The notes under the pieces: model-generated | Database searches by the model: none | What the model was told of the DNA's origin: nothing | The model's input: the letters and a program-made list of their open reading frames with translations, nothing else | Position numbers and translations under genes: made by a program | NCBI RefSeq assembly: GCF_028368935.1 | Contig: NZ_JAQNDK010000001.1 | Span: forward strand, 2,294,001 to 2,358,000 | Direction: 5' to 3' | Source: Sorangium aterium | Lineage (GTDB): Bacteria; Myxococcota_A; Polyangia; Polyangiales; Polyangiaceae | Length of the DNA: 64,000 bases | Shown: piece after piece, positions 56,486 to 64,000 of the stretch | Numbering within the stretch: the stretch's first letter is position 1 | Layout of the letters: the number at the start of each line of letters is the position of its first letter

Positions 56486-56786
56486 GCCGACGTCAATCCA
56501 AATCGGCCGAGGATGGGGCGAGCTCTTGGCCGGAGCGCGCGCTCGAGTCGACGCGCACAAGAGGCGATACCCAGGGAGCCGGCCGCCTGCGGCCTCGAGC
56601 GCCAGCCGTCCGTTGCCAGGCCGCCGCAGGTCGGCGCAGGTCACCATCGAGCGCATCGGGCCGGCGATCACCGCGGTCCGGCGCTCGCCCCGCCCCGTGA
56701 CGCGGCGCTCCGGATGAGCCCGCCGGCGCGTCCTCCCTTCGGGATCGAGGATCCGCTCGGGCCGGTCGATTGGGTTTGACACAAGG

Positions 56787-56804
56787 AATGTGATCGTTCA
56801 CATT
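56787..56804. promoter_or_regulatory. LacI-type operator-like palindrome, site 2
   Basis: An exact second copy of AATGTGATCGTTCACATT, 144 bp upstream of the GH43-CBM6 gene (rightward) and 319 bp from site 1. Two identical operators at this distance could allow DNA looping and joint control of the two divergent genes. Confidence 0.6.
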
Positions 56805-56948
56805 TCGAAGGGGAATACTTGTTCTTTGCCATGGGTGGGTCGTCCTGCGTGCCTTTGCGCCGGCCATCCTCCCATCTGATGGGCGCCTCCGTCGAGTCAG
56901 CACCAGGGGTGCGGGGCGCCGGTAATTCCGCTCGCGAGAGGATTCAAC

Positions 56949-58649
56949 GTGCGCCTTAACACAACGTGGTACCGAGCAAGAAGAATGACCCTGTCGGCGA
57001 TGGCGCTGGCCACCGCCGCCGCGATTGCGTCCCCCGCTCGGGCGGACAACCCGATCGTGCAGACCTCCTACACGGCCGACCCCGCTCCCATGGTGCACGA
57101 AGGCCGGTTGTACCTCTACACGTCCCACGACGAGGACGTGTCGGTGAACAACTTCTACACCATGAACGACTGGCACTTGTACTCCACCACGGACATGGTC
57201 AACTGGACCGACCACGGCACGCCCGCGGGCTACAAGAGCTTCAGCTGGGGAACCGGCGATGCGTGGGCGGTGCAGGGCGTCGCCAGGAACGGCAAGTTCT
57301 ATCTCTACGTGCCGCTGAACAACGCCACCGGCGCGAAGATCGGCGTGGGCGTATCGGACAACGTGGCAGGCCCGTTCATGGACCCGCTGGGGAAGGCGCT
57401 GGCCCAGAAAGACAGCGGCAACATCGACCCGACGGTGTTCGTCGACGACGACGGACAGGCCTACATGTACTGGGGGAATGGCACCCTCCGGTACGTGAAG
57501 CTGAACTCGGACATGATCACCACCTCGGGAAACATCACCAACGTGGCGTTGAATGGCTTCACCGAGGGGCCGTGGTTCTACAAGCGAGGGTCGCTGTACT
57601 ACATGGTCTACGCCGCCATCGCCGGGAGCGAGAAGATCAGCTACGCGACCAGCAACAGTCCGACCGGGCCCTGGAACATCCGCGGCGACGTCATGGACGC
57701 TGGCCGCACCTTCACCAATCACCCCGGCGTCGTCGACTACAAGGGGCACTCGTACTTTTTCTATCACAACAGCGCATTGCCGGGCGGCGGTGACTTCAAG
57801 CGCTCGGTGTGCGTGGAGGAGTTCAAGTACGGCGCCGACGGCAGCATCCCGAAGCTCACGATGTCCACGAACGGACCGCCCGCCATCGCCACGCTGGATC
57901 CGTTCAAGCAAGTCGAGGCCGAGACCATCGCCTTCTCGTCCGGGCTCAAGACCGAGGTGTGCACCGACACGGGCGCCGGCATGAACGTCACGTCCATCAG
58001 CAACGGCGACTACATCAAGGTGAAGGACGTCGATTTCCTGGACGGCGTGACCTCCTTCGAGGCTCGGGTATCGTCCGCAGCCGGCAACGCGAAGATCGAG
58101 CTCCACCTCGACAGTCAGAACGGCACGCTGCTCGGGACGTGCGACGTCTCGGGCGCGGCGTCCTGGACCACCAAGACCTGTGCGGTCAGCGGGGGCAGCG
58201 GGAAACACGACTTGTTCCTGAAGTTCGTCGGTGGCGGCGGCGACCTCTTCAAGTTCAACTGGTGGCGGTTTACCGGACCCACCATGCCGGGTGACGGGGG
58301 CGACGGAGGCGGCGGAGGCGGCGGAGGCGGCTCGGACCCGGGAGCGGGCGGCAGCGGTGGCAGCGACGGCGCCGGGGGCGCGACGTCGGGCACCGGCGGC
58401 AGCGCCGTCGCCGGGGGCACGACCTCGGGCAGCGGCGGCTCGGTCACCGGAGGCACCAGCGGAACGACCGGCACCGCCGGCTCGGGCAGCAGCGGCAGCG
58501 CCGGATCCTCCGGTGGGAACGACGCGGACGGCGACGACTCGGACGGCTCGTGCGCTTGCCGGACGGGCGCGAGCACCGGGAACGGCGGAAGCGCCGTCGC
58601 TCTCTGGCTGGTCGCTTCGGCGCTCGTTCTCGGGCGTCGGCGCCGGTAG
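56949..58649 (+). CDS. GH43-CBM6 arabinoxylan-degrading enzyme with MYXO-CTERM-like tail
   Basis: 566 residues. A signal peptide ends near SPARA. The GH43 five-bladed propeller (about 38-325) shows the catalytic Asp44 (TADPAPM), Asp159 (NIDPTVF) and Glu205 (TEGPW), as in xylosidases and arabinofuranosidases of the XynD-like branch. A CBM6 domain follows (about 330-450, FKQVEAETIAFSSG...GDYIKVKDVDF). A long Gly/Ser/Thr linker leads to Cys residues, a hydrophobic helix and RRRR, the MYXO-CTERM surface-sorting pattern. It presumably trims arabinoxylan. It is likely regulated through the two palindromes upstream. Confidence 0.9.
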   Translation: MRLNTTWYRARRMTLSAMALATAAAIASPARADNPIVQTSYTADPAPMVHEGRLYLYTSHDEDVSVNNFYTMNDWHLYSTTDMVNWTDHGTPAGYKSFSWGTGDAWAVQGVARNGKFYLYVPLNNATGAKIGVGVSDNVAGPFMDPLGKALAQKDSGNIDPTVFVDDDGQAYMYWGNGTLRYVKLNSDMITTSGNITNVALNGFTEGPWFYKRGSLYYMVYAAIAGSEKISYATSNSPTGPWNIRGDVMDAGRTFTNHPGVVDYKGHSYFFYHNSALPGGGDFKRSVCVEEFKYGADGSIPKLTMSTNGPPAIATLDPFKQVEAETIAFSSGLKTEVCTDTGAGMNVTSISNGDYIKVKDVDFLDGVTSFEARVSSAAGNAKIELHLDSQNGTLLGTCDVSGAASWTTKTCAVSGGSGKHDLFLKFVGGGGDLFKFNWWRFTGPTMPGDGGDGGGGGGGGGSDPGAGGSGGSDGAGGATSGTGGSAVAGGTTSGSGGSVTGGTSGTTGTAGSGSSGSAGSSGGNDADGDDSDGSCACRTGASTGNGGSAVALWLVASALVLGRRRR

Positions 58650-58712
58650 GCGCTCGCGATCCGGTCGCGGATCGCTGCGAACGGCCGGCATCGCTGGCCG
58701 GGTTGGCGAAAT

Positions 58713-58788
58713 CGAATAGGCGTTTGCGGGACTGCGCCTGAGCAGCAGCGGCGGCGAGGTCCCGGCGCACCCCGCAAACACCTGGATC
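58713..58788. repeat. Second copy of the 11.46-kb hairpin
   Basis: The left arm and loop are identical to 11458-11508. The right arm has lost two matches (GGCGCACCCCGCAAAC instead of GGCGCAGTCCCGCAAAC). No GTTRRRY or RYYYAAC box flanks it at the matching positions. It stands between two convergent genes, so a terminator role is possible in addition. Confidence 0.65.
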
Positions 58789-58811
58789 CGCGGGCGCGCC
58801 GGGGGCTCTCG

Positions 58812-60041
58812 TCAGCGCACGAGGGGCTCCGAGGCGCGCTTCAGGCCGGTCAGCGCCCTGTAGCGGGCGGCGATGGCCTCCAGCTCGCCGGGGGCGAAGA
58901 CGTCCTCGATACGGTCGAAGCCGTCGGGCGCGCGCTCATAAGCGATCTGCAAGCATTGCTCCGGACCGTTGCGGCGATTGGACGCGACGATGGCGGCGGT
59001 AGCGGGCAGGCGCTCGGCCTCGTAAGCGGCCAGCGCTTCCACCGGATCCGCATGGGCGGCGAGCGCGCGGACCAGCGCGCGGGCGTCCAGGATGGCCTGG
59101 CTCGCCCCGTTGGAGCCGTTCGGATACATGGGATGGGCGGCGTCGCCCAGCAGCGTCATGCGCCCATGGCTCCAGCGCGGCAGGGGATCGCGGTCGACCA
59201 GCGGAAACTCGTAGATCGCCTCGGCGCCCCGGATCAGGTCGGGCACATCCAGCCAGCCGAAGCGCCAGGCCTCGAACCTGGGCAGGAAGTCGGCGGGGTC
59301 GCCCAGCCGGTTCCAGTCCTCCCGTCGCAGGCTCCTGGTGACCGCGAGATCGGCGGCCCAGTTGATCGTCTGACGGCCGTCCGGCCCCGGTGGGGAGATC
59401 GGATAGGCGACGAACTTCTGGTCCTGATGCCCGGCAATGATCATGCTGGCGCCGGTGAGGAAGGGCGCCGCCCGGGTGGTCGCCCGCCAGAGCATGCGAC
59501 CGCCGTAGATCGGCGGCCCCTCGTCCGGATAGAGGCCGGCGCGCGCCGCCGAGTGGATGCCGTCGGCGCAGATCAGGAGGTCGGCGGAAACCTTCCACGC
59601 CGCGCCCGCGCGATCGTGGAAGAGCGCCACGATGCGGCCCTCGCCCTCGTCGTGGCGCGAGAGGCGCCGATCGCAGAGCACCCGGTCGGGGCCCAGCCGC
59701 TCGACGGCGGCGTCGAACAGCACACTTTGGAGAGCGCCGCGGTGAAGGGACAGCTGCGGCGTGGCATGACCCGCGAAGCGGCCGCGCGGCTCGCCCCAGA
59801 TGCGCTGGCCGAAGCGGTTGAAATAGATAAGCTCGCGGGTCGCTACCCCCTGGGCCAACAGGGCCTCGAAGAGACCCAGCTCGCCCAGCACCTCGACGGC
59901 GTGGGGCAGCAGGTTGATGCCGACCCCGAGCGGCAGGACGGTGGGCGCCGCCTCGAACACCGTCACCTCATGACCCGAGGCGTGCAGCGCCAGAGCCGCG
60001 GCCAGGCCGCCGATCCCGGCGCCCGCGACGATCACTTGCAT
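58812..60041 (-). CDS. FAD-dependent monooxygenase (PHBH-like)
   Basis: 409 residues from ATG 60041, chosen because GGGAGGACC precedes it; an ATG six codons earlier is less well placed. It has the Rossmann GAGIGGLAAALALHASGHEVTVFE, the DG motif CADGIHSAARAGLYP, and GDAAHPMYPNGSNGASQAILDARAL, the three fingerprints of aromatic hydroxylases such as salicylate or kynurenine hydroxylase. The substrate is unknown. The ~300 bp upstream (60042-60348) shows no gene I recognise. Confidence 0.9.
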   Translation of the reverse strand: MQVIVAGAGIGGLAAALALHASGHEVTVFEAAPTVLPLGVGINLLPHAVEVLGELGLFEALLAQGVATRELIYFNRFGQRIWGEPRGRFAGHATPQLSLHRGALQSVLFDAAVERLGPDRVLCDRRLSRHDEGEGRIVALFHDRAGAAWKVSADLLICADGIHSAARAGLYPDEGPPIYGGRMLWRATTRAAPFLTGASMIIAGHQDQKFVAYPISPPGPDGRQTINWAADLAVTRSLRREDWNRLGDPADFLPRFEAWRFGWLDVPDLIRGAEAIYEFPLVDRDPLPRWSHGRMTLLGDAAHPMYPNGSNGASQAILDARALVRALAAHADPVEALAAYEAERLPATAAIVASNRRNGPEQCLQIAYERAPDGFDRIEDVFAPGELEAIAARYRALTGLKRASEPLVR

Positions 60042-60348
60042 AGGTCCTCCCGTAGACATGCGGCTCGACGCCGCCCCTTGTTGAAGCCGCCGCCCTCTCG
60101 ATCGCCGGCACGGCGGCCGCTGAGCGTCGTCATCGCGGCCTCCGAGCATTGCGACGAGCGGTCCACAGGTCCTTATCACGATGACCTCGCCGTCGCTCGA
60201 GGACAGCACGCACCTGGCGTCCAGCACCGTGCTCGATCCGAGGAGCTGGGAATCTTCTCCTCCGGGAAGCACCGATCCCGACAGGCGCTGATCGCGTAGG
60301 AGCACGCGCGCGCAATCGCGAGCGGCGATGGGGAGCGGAGCTGACGGC

Positions 60349-61002
60349 TCAGCGAGGGCGGGCGCGCGCCATCGCCTCCGCGAGCGCGAGGTCGTCGGGC
60401 GTGCCCTGCGCGCGCAGCCCGGCAATGGCGCCGTCGCGATCCTCGGGGCGGCGGTTCTGCGACAGCTTGAGCTTGCCCTCGATCCGCGTGATCTCGATGG
60501 AGAGGCCGACGATCGCGGGGAGCAGCGCGGCTCGCTTCTCCGGCGAGAGCTCCGCGACGCTCCAGGGCTCGGGCCGCCCGCGCTCGTTCACGTCGGAGAG
60601 GCGCGCGAGCAGCGCGAGCAGCGCGTCGTGGTCCTCGATGGCCCGCGGCGCGCCATGCGCGTGGACGACGGCGTAGTTCCAGGTCGGCACGTCGTCGCGC
60701 GAGGCGTACCACCCGGGCGAGATGTACCCGTGCGGCCCGCGAAAGACGGCCAGGACCGGCGTGCTCCCGTCGAGCGCGCGCCGGATCGGGTTGGCCCGCG
60801 CGACGTGCGCGAGCAAGGTGCCATGAGGGCCGCTGTCGCGATCGAGGAGGAAGGGCACGTGCGCAATCATGGGCACGCCGTCCTCCCCGGGCGCGATGAG
60901 CATGCCGAACGGGTTCGCGTCGATGAGATCGTGGAGGTCGGCGAGGTCAGGTGCCTCGTAGACCCGGGGAAGGTAGATGGATCGCGGCGCGCCCGTCGTC
61001 AT
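60349..61002 (-). CDS. PaiB-family FMN-binding protein
   Basis: 217 residues, ATG 61002; a GTG 18 bases upstream is possible. Family marks are MYxP-like RSIYLPRVYEAPDLADLHDLIDANPFGMLI, HVPFLLD, GTLLAHVARANP and SPGWYASRDDVPTWNYAVVHAHG. PaiB was described in Bacillus as a regulator affecting sporulation and protease genes; the fold is a flavin-reductase-like split barrel. The role here is not known. It is divergent from the MerR gene. Confidence 0.88.
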   Translation of the reverse strand: MTTGAPRSIYLPRVYEAPDLADLHDLIDANPFGMLIAPGEDGVPMIAHVPFLLDRDSGPHGTLLAHVARANPIRRALDGSTPVLAVFRGPHGYISPGWYASRDDVPTWNYAVVHAHGAPRAIEDHDALLALLARLSDVNERGRPEPWSVAELSPEKRAALLPAIVGLSIEITRIEGKLKLSQNRRPEDRDGAIAGLRAQGTPDDLALAEAMARARPR

Positions 61003-61219
61003 GACGGCAGGGTGTACCACGGCGCGCGCCGGCAGCCCTTGGCGACCCGACCAGCGCGATCGGGCGACTCGATTGGCTCGACTTTTGAGCCGTTTTTCTG
61101 GATTCAGGGTGTATTATTCTAGTTTTCTGAGAAGATTCTTTGGTTCATGCCCATCATTAGCCAGATTCCAGAGGTGGATCTCTCGTTGGAGCCTCCACCC
61201 ACCTAGAAATCAGAGTCCA

Positions 61220-61253
61220 TTGTCTAGATTCTGTCGACTTTTGTCTGGTTCTT
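61220..61253. promoter_or_regulatory. Direct repeats in the AT-rich MerR upstream region
   Basis: TTGTCTAGATTCT (61220) and TTGTCTGGTTCTT (61241) are repeated 21 bp apart, two helical turns, directly upstream of the MerR start at 61270. The whole 61080-61262 stretch is far more AT-rich than its surroundings. The sites are candidates for autoregulation or for a promoter. Confidence 0.35.
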
Positions 61254-61269
61254 TGGCTAGGATGTCTCG

Positions 61270-61746
61270 ATGCCCCTTGTCCCTGCGCCCCCTGTCGCCC
61301 CGCGCGGCTACAGCGCCGTCGAGCTGGCGCGCGCCGCCGGTGTCAGCACTGGCACGATCAAGCATTGGTTCGCGGAGGGTCTGATGGACAAGCCCGCGTT
61401 CCACGGCCGCCGCACGACGTACGGCCGCGAGCACCTCGTGCGGGCGCTCGCCATCAAGAAGCTGCGCGAGCACAACCTGCTGCTCCCGGAGATCAAGCGG
61501 AAGCTCGCCGAGATCCCGCTCGAGGAGCTGGCGAAAGAGGTGCTGCCGCCGGAGCCAGCGGAGAGCGCGGCGTCCGGCGCGGGGGAGCGCGCGGACGCCG
61601 CGGAGCTCGGCCGGGCGTGGCGGCGCGTGGAGCTGATGCCGGGGCTGGAGCTGCACGTGCGCGCGGACGCCGGCGCGGTGGTGCACCGGATGGCGGTGGA
61701 GATCCGCGAGAAGTACGGGTGTGAACGCGAGGAAGGGCGGCGCTAG
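61270..61746 (+). CDS. MerR-family transcriptional regulator
   Basis: 158 residues, ATG 61270. The winged helix-turn-helix reads YSAVELARAAGVSTGTIKHWFAEGLMDKPAFHGRRTTYGREHLVRALAIKKLREHNLLLPEIKRKL, followed by a glutamate-rich linker and a C-terminal 40 residues. No metal-binding Cys set is seen. It is divergent from the PaiB-like gene. Confidence 0.85.
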   Translation: MPLVPAPPVAPRGYSAVELARAAGVSTGTIKHWFAEGLMDKPAFHGRRTTYGREHLVRALAIKKLREHNLLLPEIKRKLAEIPLEELAKEVLPPEPAESAASGAGERADAAELGRAWRRVELMPGLELHVRADAGAVVHRMAVEIREKYGCEREEGRR

Positions 61747-61768
61747 CTCCGGAAGACCGTCGCTGTCG

Positions 61769-62446
61769 CTAGCCGCTCGCCTTCTGCGCTCCCAACGCCA
61801 TCATCGCGTCCCAGAACATCTTCTCATACGCCTGAAATAGCCTGGTCGTGCGGCGGATCGCGCGGGGCTCCACGCCGCGGTCGAGCCCGTCCTGCACGAT
61901 GGCGACCGCGGTGTCCTCGAACGACGGCAGCGCCGCGAACGCGTCCAGGAAGGCGGTGTGCTCGGGGCCGAAGCCGTACCGGTCGCGGAGCGCCTTCCCC
62001 ATCCTGCCGCAGTTGAACCCCCACGCCGGGAAGTTGATGAGCAGGGCGCACGCGATCTCTGCCGCCGAGGCGTTGGCCGCCGCCCAGGCCATCTGGACGG
62101 CGTACGCGAACCCCTCCGCGGTGACCTCGTACCGATCCAGGTCGTCCTTCGTCATGCCGAGCTTCCGGCCCATGGCGGCGATCCCGTCCGGCGCCACGAG
62201 CTCGCCCTGGAGGACGCCGCTCCAGAAATCGCGCCAGGGCGTGTCCCCGAAGCGCTGGAGCATCATCGCCATCGAGCGCAGGTCGCTGAGCACCACGTGG
62301 TGCTGGTGGCCCGGGAAGGCCCTCAATCCAAGGGCCGTGACCTCTCCCCGTTCGATGGCGTCCGGATAGGGGTGAGCCCTCAGCTGATCGTCGATGCCCC
62401 GGAGCTCTTCGTGAATGTCCTTCACCAGCGCGGCCGCGGTCTTCAT
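61769..62446 (-). CDS. TenA/PqqC-like (heme-oxygenase-fold) protein
   Basis: 225 residues, ATG 62446 (AGGAGGAGAG upstream). It is all-helical, with ALGLRAFPGHQHHVVLSDLRSMAMML, FWSGVLQGELVAPDGIAAM and CGRMGKALRDRYGF. This resembles the TenA/THI-4 and iron-containing redox enzyme families, which share the heme-oxygenase-like fold and act in thiamin salvage or cofactor oxidation. The classic TenA Cys is not clearly placed, so the enzymatic activity is uncertain. Confidence 0.7.
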   Translation of the reverse strand: MKTAAALVKDIHEELRGIDDQLRAHPYPDAIERGEVTALGLRAFPGHQHHVVLSDLRSMAMMLQRFGDTPWRDFWSGVLQGELVAPDGIAAMGRKLGMTKDDLDRYEVTAEGFAYAVQMAWAAANASAAEIACALLINFPAWGFNCGRMGKALRDRYGFGPEHTAFLDAFAALPSFEDTAVAIVQDGLDRGVEPRAIRRTTRLFQAYEKMFWDAMMALGAQKASG

Positions 62447-62516
62447 GGATCTCTCCTCCTGATCGGGCGCCATCCTACTACCGCATCGCCGCCGAGATCC
62501 CACGACCTGCGGGGCG

Positions 62517-63551
62517 CTACCCGCCGGCGCGCTGCCCGCTTGCGCCCCCCGGCGCCGCCGCCGCCCGGTGGGCCCACGCGCACGGCGCTGTCCGCGATGC
62601 TCCGGTCGAGCTGCTGCCTGCCGACCCTTCATCTGCGCGCACCGCGAACGCAGAGATGGTCAGCACGGTCATGATGGCTCCGAAGGTGCCGAGCCCCATG
62701 AAGGCCGCGATGCCGACGTGGAGCGCCACGGTGGCCGCCACCCAGAGCCGCCGGGTGCGCCGCGGCCAGATCATGAGGGGATAGCCGCATTCGATGAGCA
62801 GCACCATCCAGCCGGCGCCCACGGCGAGCCATGGATAGCGGGCAAGCCAGGTGAAGTCGCGCTGGCGATACTCGGGCAGGTTGAGCGTCCGCCAGATGGC
62901 ATCGCCGTTCCACCACTGCTCACCGAGCGCCTTTCCCAGCCCGCTCGCGAGGTAGACGATGCAGAGGTGGATCTGCACCACGCGCAGGGCGAGCCGCGCC
63001 ATGCTCGTGGGCCCGGCGGGCGCGCGGCCGAGCCGTCGATCGAGCGAGAGCGCCGCTCCCGCCGGCATCCACAGGAGATAGAACAGGAAGATGTTGGCGA
63101 ACTGGTCCACGCCGTAATTCGTGCTGTCCGCCGTCATCATCAGCATCAGGTGGGCGAACCAGGCGCCTGCCGCGGCCACCCTCGTGTACCATCCCGCGAG
63201 CAGCGCGCCGAGCGCGAGCACGTAGAGGGCGCCCACGGCGGCGATGATGGGCGCCTCTCCGATTCCGAGCGCGGCGAGGCGGTCTATCAGCCAGCTGAGC
63301 CGGACAGCCCCCGGCCTCCCGAGCGCGTCGAGGAATGGAGTCTGGAGGATGCCCGATCGCCCATAAAGCTCGAAGAGCGCAGGAGCGACCATCGCCGCCT
63401 GGATGAGAAGAACCGAGGCGAGCCCGATCCGGAGGACGGCGAGCGGCGCCGCCGACGCAGGAGCGAAGGCGAAGCGATCGACGGCCGCGCACGCTCGCGC
63501 GATCCCACGCTCGATCGCGGCCCGGGGAGCAGCCGTCGACCGCGCGTTCAC
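62517..63551 (-). CDS. HTTM-domain (vitamin-K-dependent-carboxylase-like) membrane protein
   Basis: 344 residues from a GTG at 63551 that overlaps the stop of the upstream gene (GTGA), indicating translational coupling; an ATG at 63629 would need a longer overlap. Several membrane helices and the motifs PLAVLRIGLASVLLIQA, GWYTRVAAAGAWFAHLMLMM, VVQIHLCIVYLASGLGKALGEQWWNGDAIW and LLIECGYPLMIWPRRTR identify the HTTM family. Members occur with small partner proteins, as here. The biochemical role is unknown. Confidence 0.85.
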   Translation of the reverse strand: MNARSTAAPRAAIERGIARACAAVDRFAFAPASAAPLAVLRIGLASVLLIQAAMVAPALFELYGRSGILQTPFLDALGRPGAVRLSWLIDRLAALGIGEAPIIAAVGALYVLALGALLAGWYTRVAAAGAWFAHLMLMMTADSTNYGVDQFANIFLFYLLWMPAGAALSLDRRLGRAPAGPTSMARLALRVVQIHLCIVYLASGLGKALGEQWWNGDAIWRTLNLPEYRQRDFTWLARYPWLAVGAGWMVLLIECGYPLMIWPRRTRRLWVAATVALHVGIAAFMGLGTFGAIMTVLTISAFAVRADEGSAGSSSTGASRTAPCAWAHRAAAAPGGASGQRAGG

Positions 63552-64000
63552 GGCGCGCTCCCGCCGCTCTGCTGCGCGCGCGCGAGCTTCGCGCGATGAA
63601 CGAATTTCGCTCGATAATTCAGCTTCCATCCCGTGGGCTTGCCGTCGCGGTACTCCGCCATCGTGGGGAGCTCGAACGTGTCGAGTCGTACGACGACGCT
63701 GTCGGCGTCTGGGTGCCTGGCGAGCACCTTGCCGGCCCAGGAAGCCACGAGCGAGCGCCTCACCATCGGATCGTCCTCCAGCGAGAACATCCCGATGATG
63801 TTCCTGACCCGGATATCCGCTTCACGGCTCACCCCCGTCTCCAGGACGTCGGTGGCTTTGCTCCCGTTCGCGCCGTTCACCTGAAAGCTCGCGGAGAGCG
63901 TCGTCCCGACCCCTGGAGCGAAGAACGAGTACCCGCTGTCCGCTCCGGAGAGCAGGCCATAAACCTGCACCGCCCGGCGCGCCCATCCCCCGTCTCCCAC
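63548..64000 (-). CDS. Putative HTTM partner protein (5' end outside the window)
   Basis: The visible 150 residues are soluble in character, with YGLLSGADSGYSFFAPGVGTT near the visible start and DVLETGVSREADIRVRNIIGMFSLEDD and KPTGWKLNYRAKFVHR further on. The stop overlaps the HTTM start codon, so the two are co-translated. I do not recognise the family. HTTM proteins often have such neighbours. Confidence 0.6.
   Translation of the reverse strand: MGDGGWARRAVQVYGLLSGADSGYSFFAPGVGTTLSASFQVNGANGSKATDVLETGVSREADIRVRNIIGMFSLEDDPMVRRSLVASWAGKVLARHPDADSVVVRLDTFELPTMAEYRDGKPTGWKLNYRAKFVHRAKLARAQQSGGSAP

Overview
The window looks like a piece of a large, GC-rich myxobacterial chromosome, most likely Sorangium or another polyangial genus. 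The signs are very GC-rich codon use, three giant Ser/Thr-kinase proteins, secreted proteins with MYXO-CTERM-like tails (Cys, Gly-rich linker, one membrane helix, Arg), MopE-like metal-binding repeats, an RCC1-repeat lipoprotein, many lipoproteins, and loose gene packing with abundant dispersed repeats. This is inference from gene content; there is no rRNA or other marker gene in the window.

Layout. 0-7.5 kb: a partial lipoprotein, two divergent Ser/Thr kinases and an RCC1 lipoprotein. 7.5-13 kb: TetR regulator, DUF2380/3280-like protein, VOC protein, then decayed genes and transposase pieces. 13.1-17.6 kb: leftward operon of esterase, DUF1592-type and DUF1552 proteins. 18.8-21.4 kb: a MopE-like protein meeting a degenerate group II intron reverse transcriptase. 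21.8-28 kb: a 2058-residue Ser/Thr kinase-ATPase-GAF-PAS-histidine kinase. 28.2-33.7 kb: repeats, a GH43 lipoprotein and a frameshifted IS91-family transposase. 33.7-40.7 kb: MFS transporter, frameshifted protein-glutaminase-like lipoprotein, GNAT protein, HupE/UreJ-like protein, membrane protein, LysR regulator, and several gene stumps. 40.8-49.2 kb: repeats between a CotH-type protein, a truncated enoyl-CoA hydratase, a lipoprotein, a RibD/DHFR-like reductase and a secreted beta-helix protein. 50-55.4 kb: ordinary metabolic and regulatory genes (two SDRs, LysR, DUF1993, dienelactone hydrolase, AraC). 55.6-64 kb: a heme-motif protein, a GH43-CBM6 enzyme, FAD monooxygenase, PaiB-like, MerR, TenA-like and HTTM-domain proteins.

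How it fits together. The secreted enzymes (CE1-like esterase, two GH43 proteins) suggest plant-polysaccharide use. An 18-bp LacI-operator-like palindrome occurs twice, identically, between the heme-motif gene and the GH43-CBM6 gene, with a weaker third copy upstream of the esterase. The large kinases are typical of the elaborate signalling of these bacteria.

The most unusual signal is a mosaic dispersed repeat (called R1 here, seven copies, up to about 580 bp) bounded and subdivided by GCCCAAC/GTTGGGC boxes. Two copies end exactly at hairpins with the architecture of integron attC sites: paired R boxes, interrupted stems, and extrahelical bases at matching positions although the stems differ in sequence. 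Several R1 copies abut broken genes. Two further repeats (R2, R3) carry promoter or leader regions and recur near different genes. Together they suggest a scattered cassette-like system in a myxobacterial chromosome. No integrase is visible in the window.
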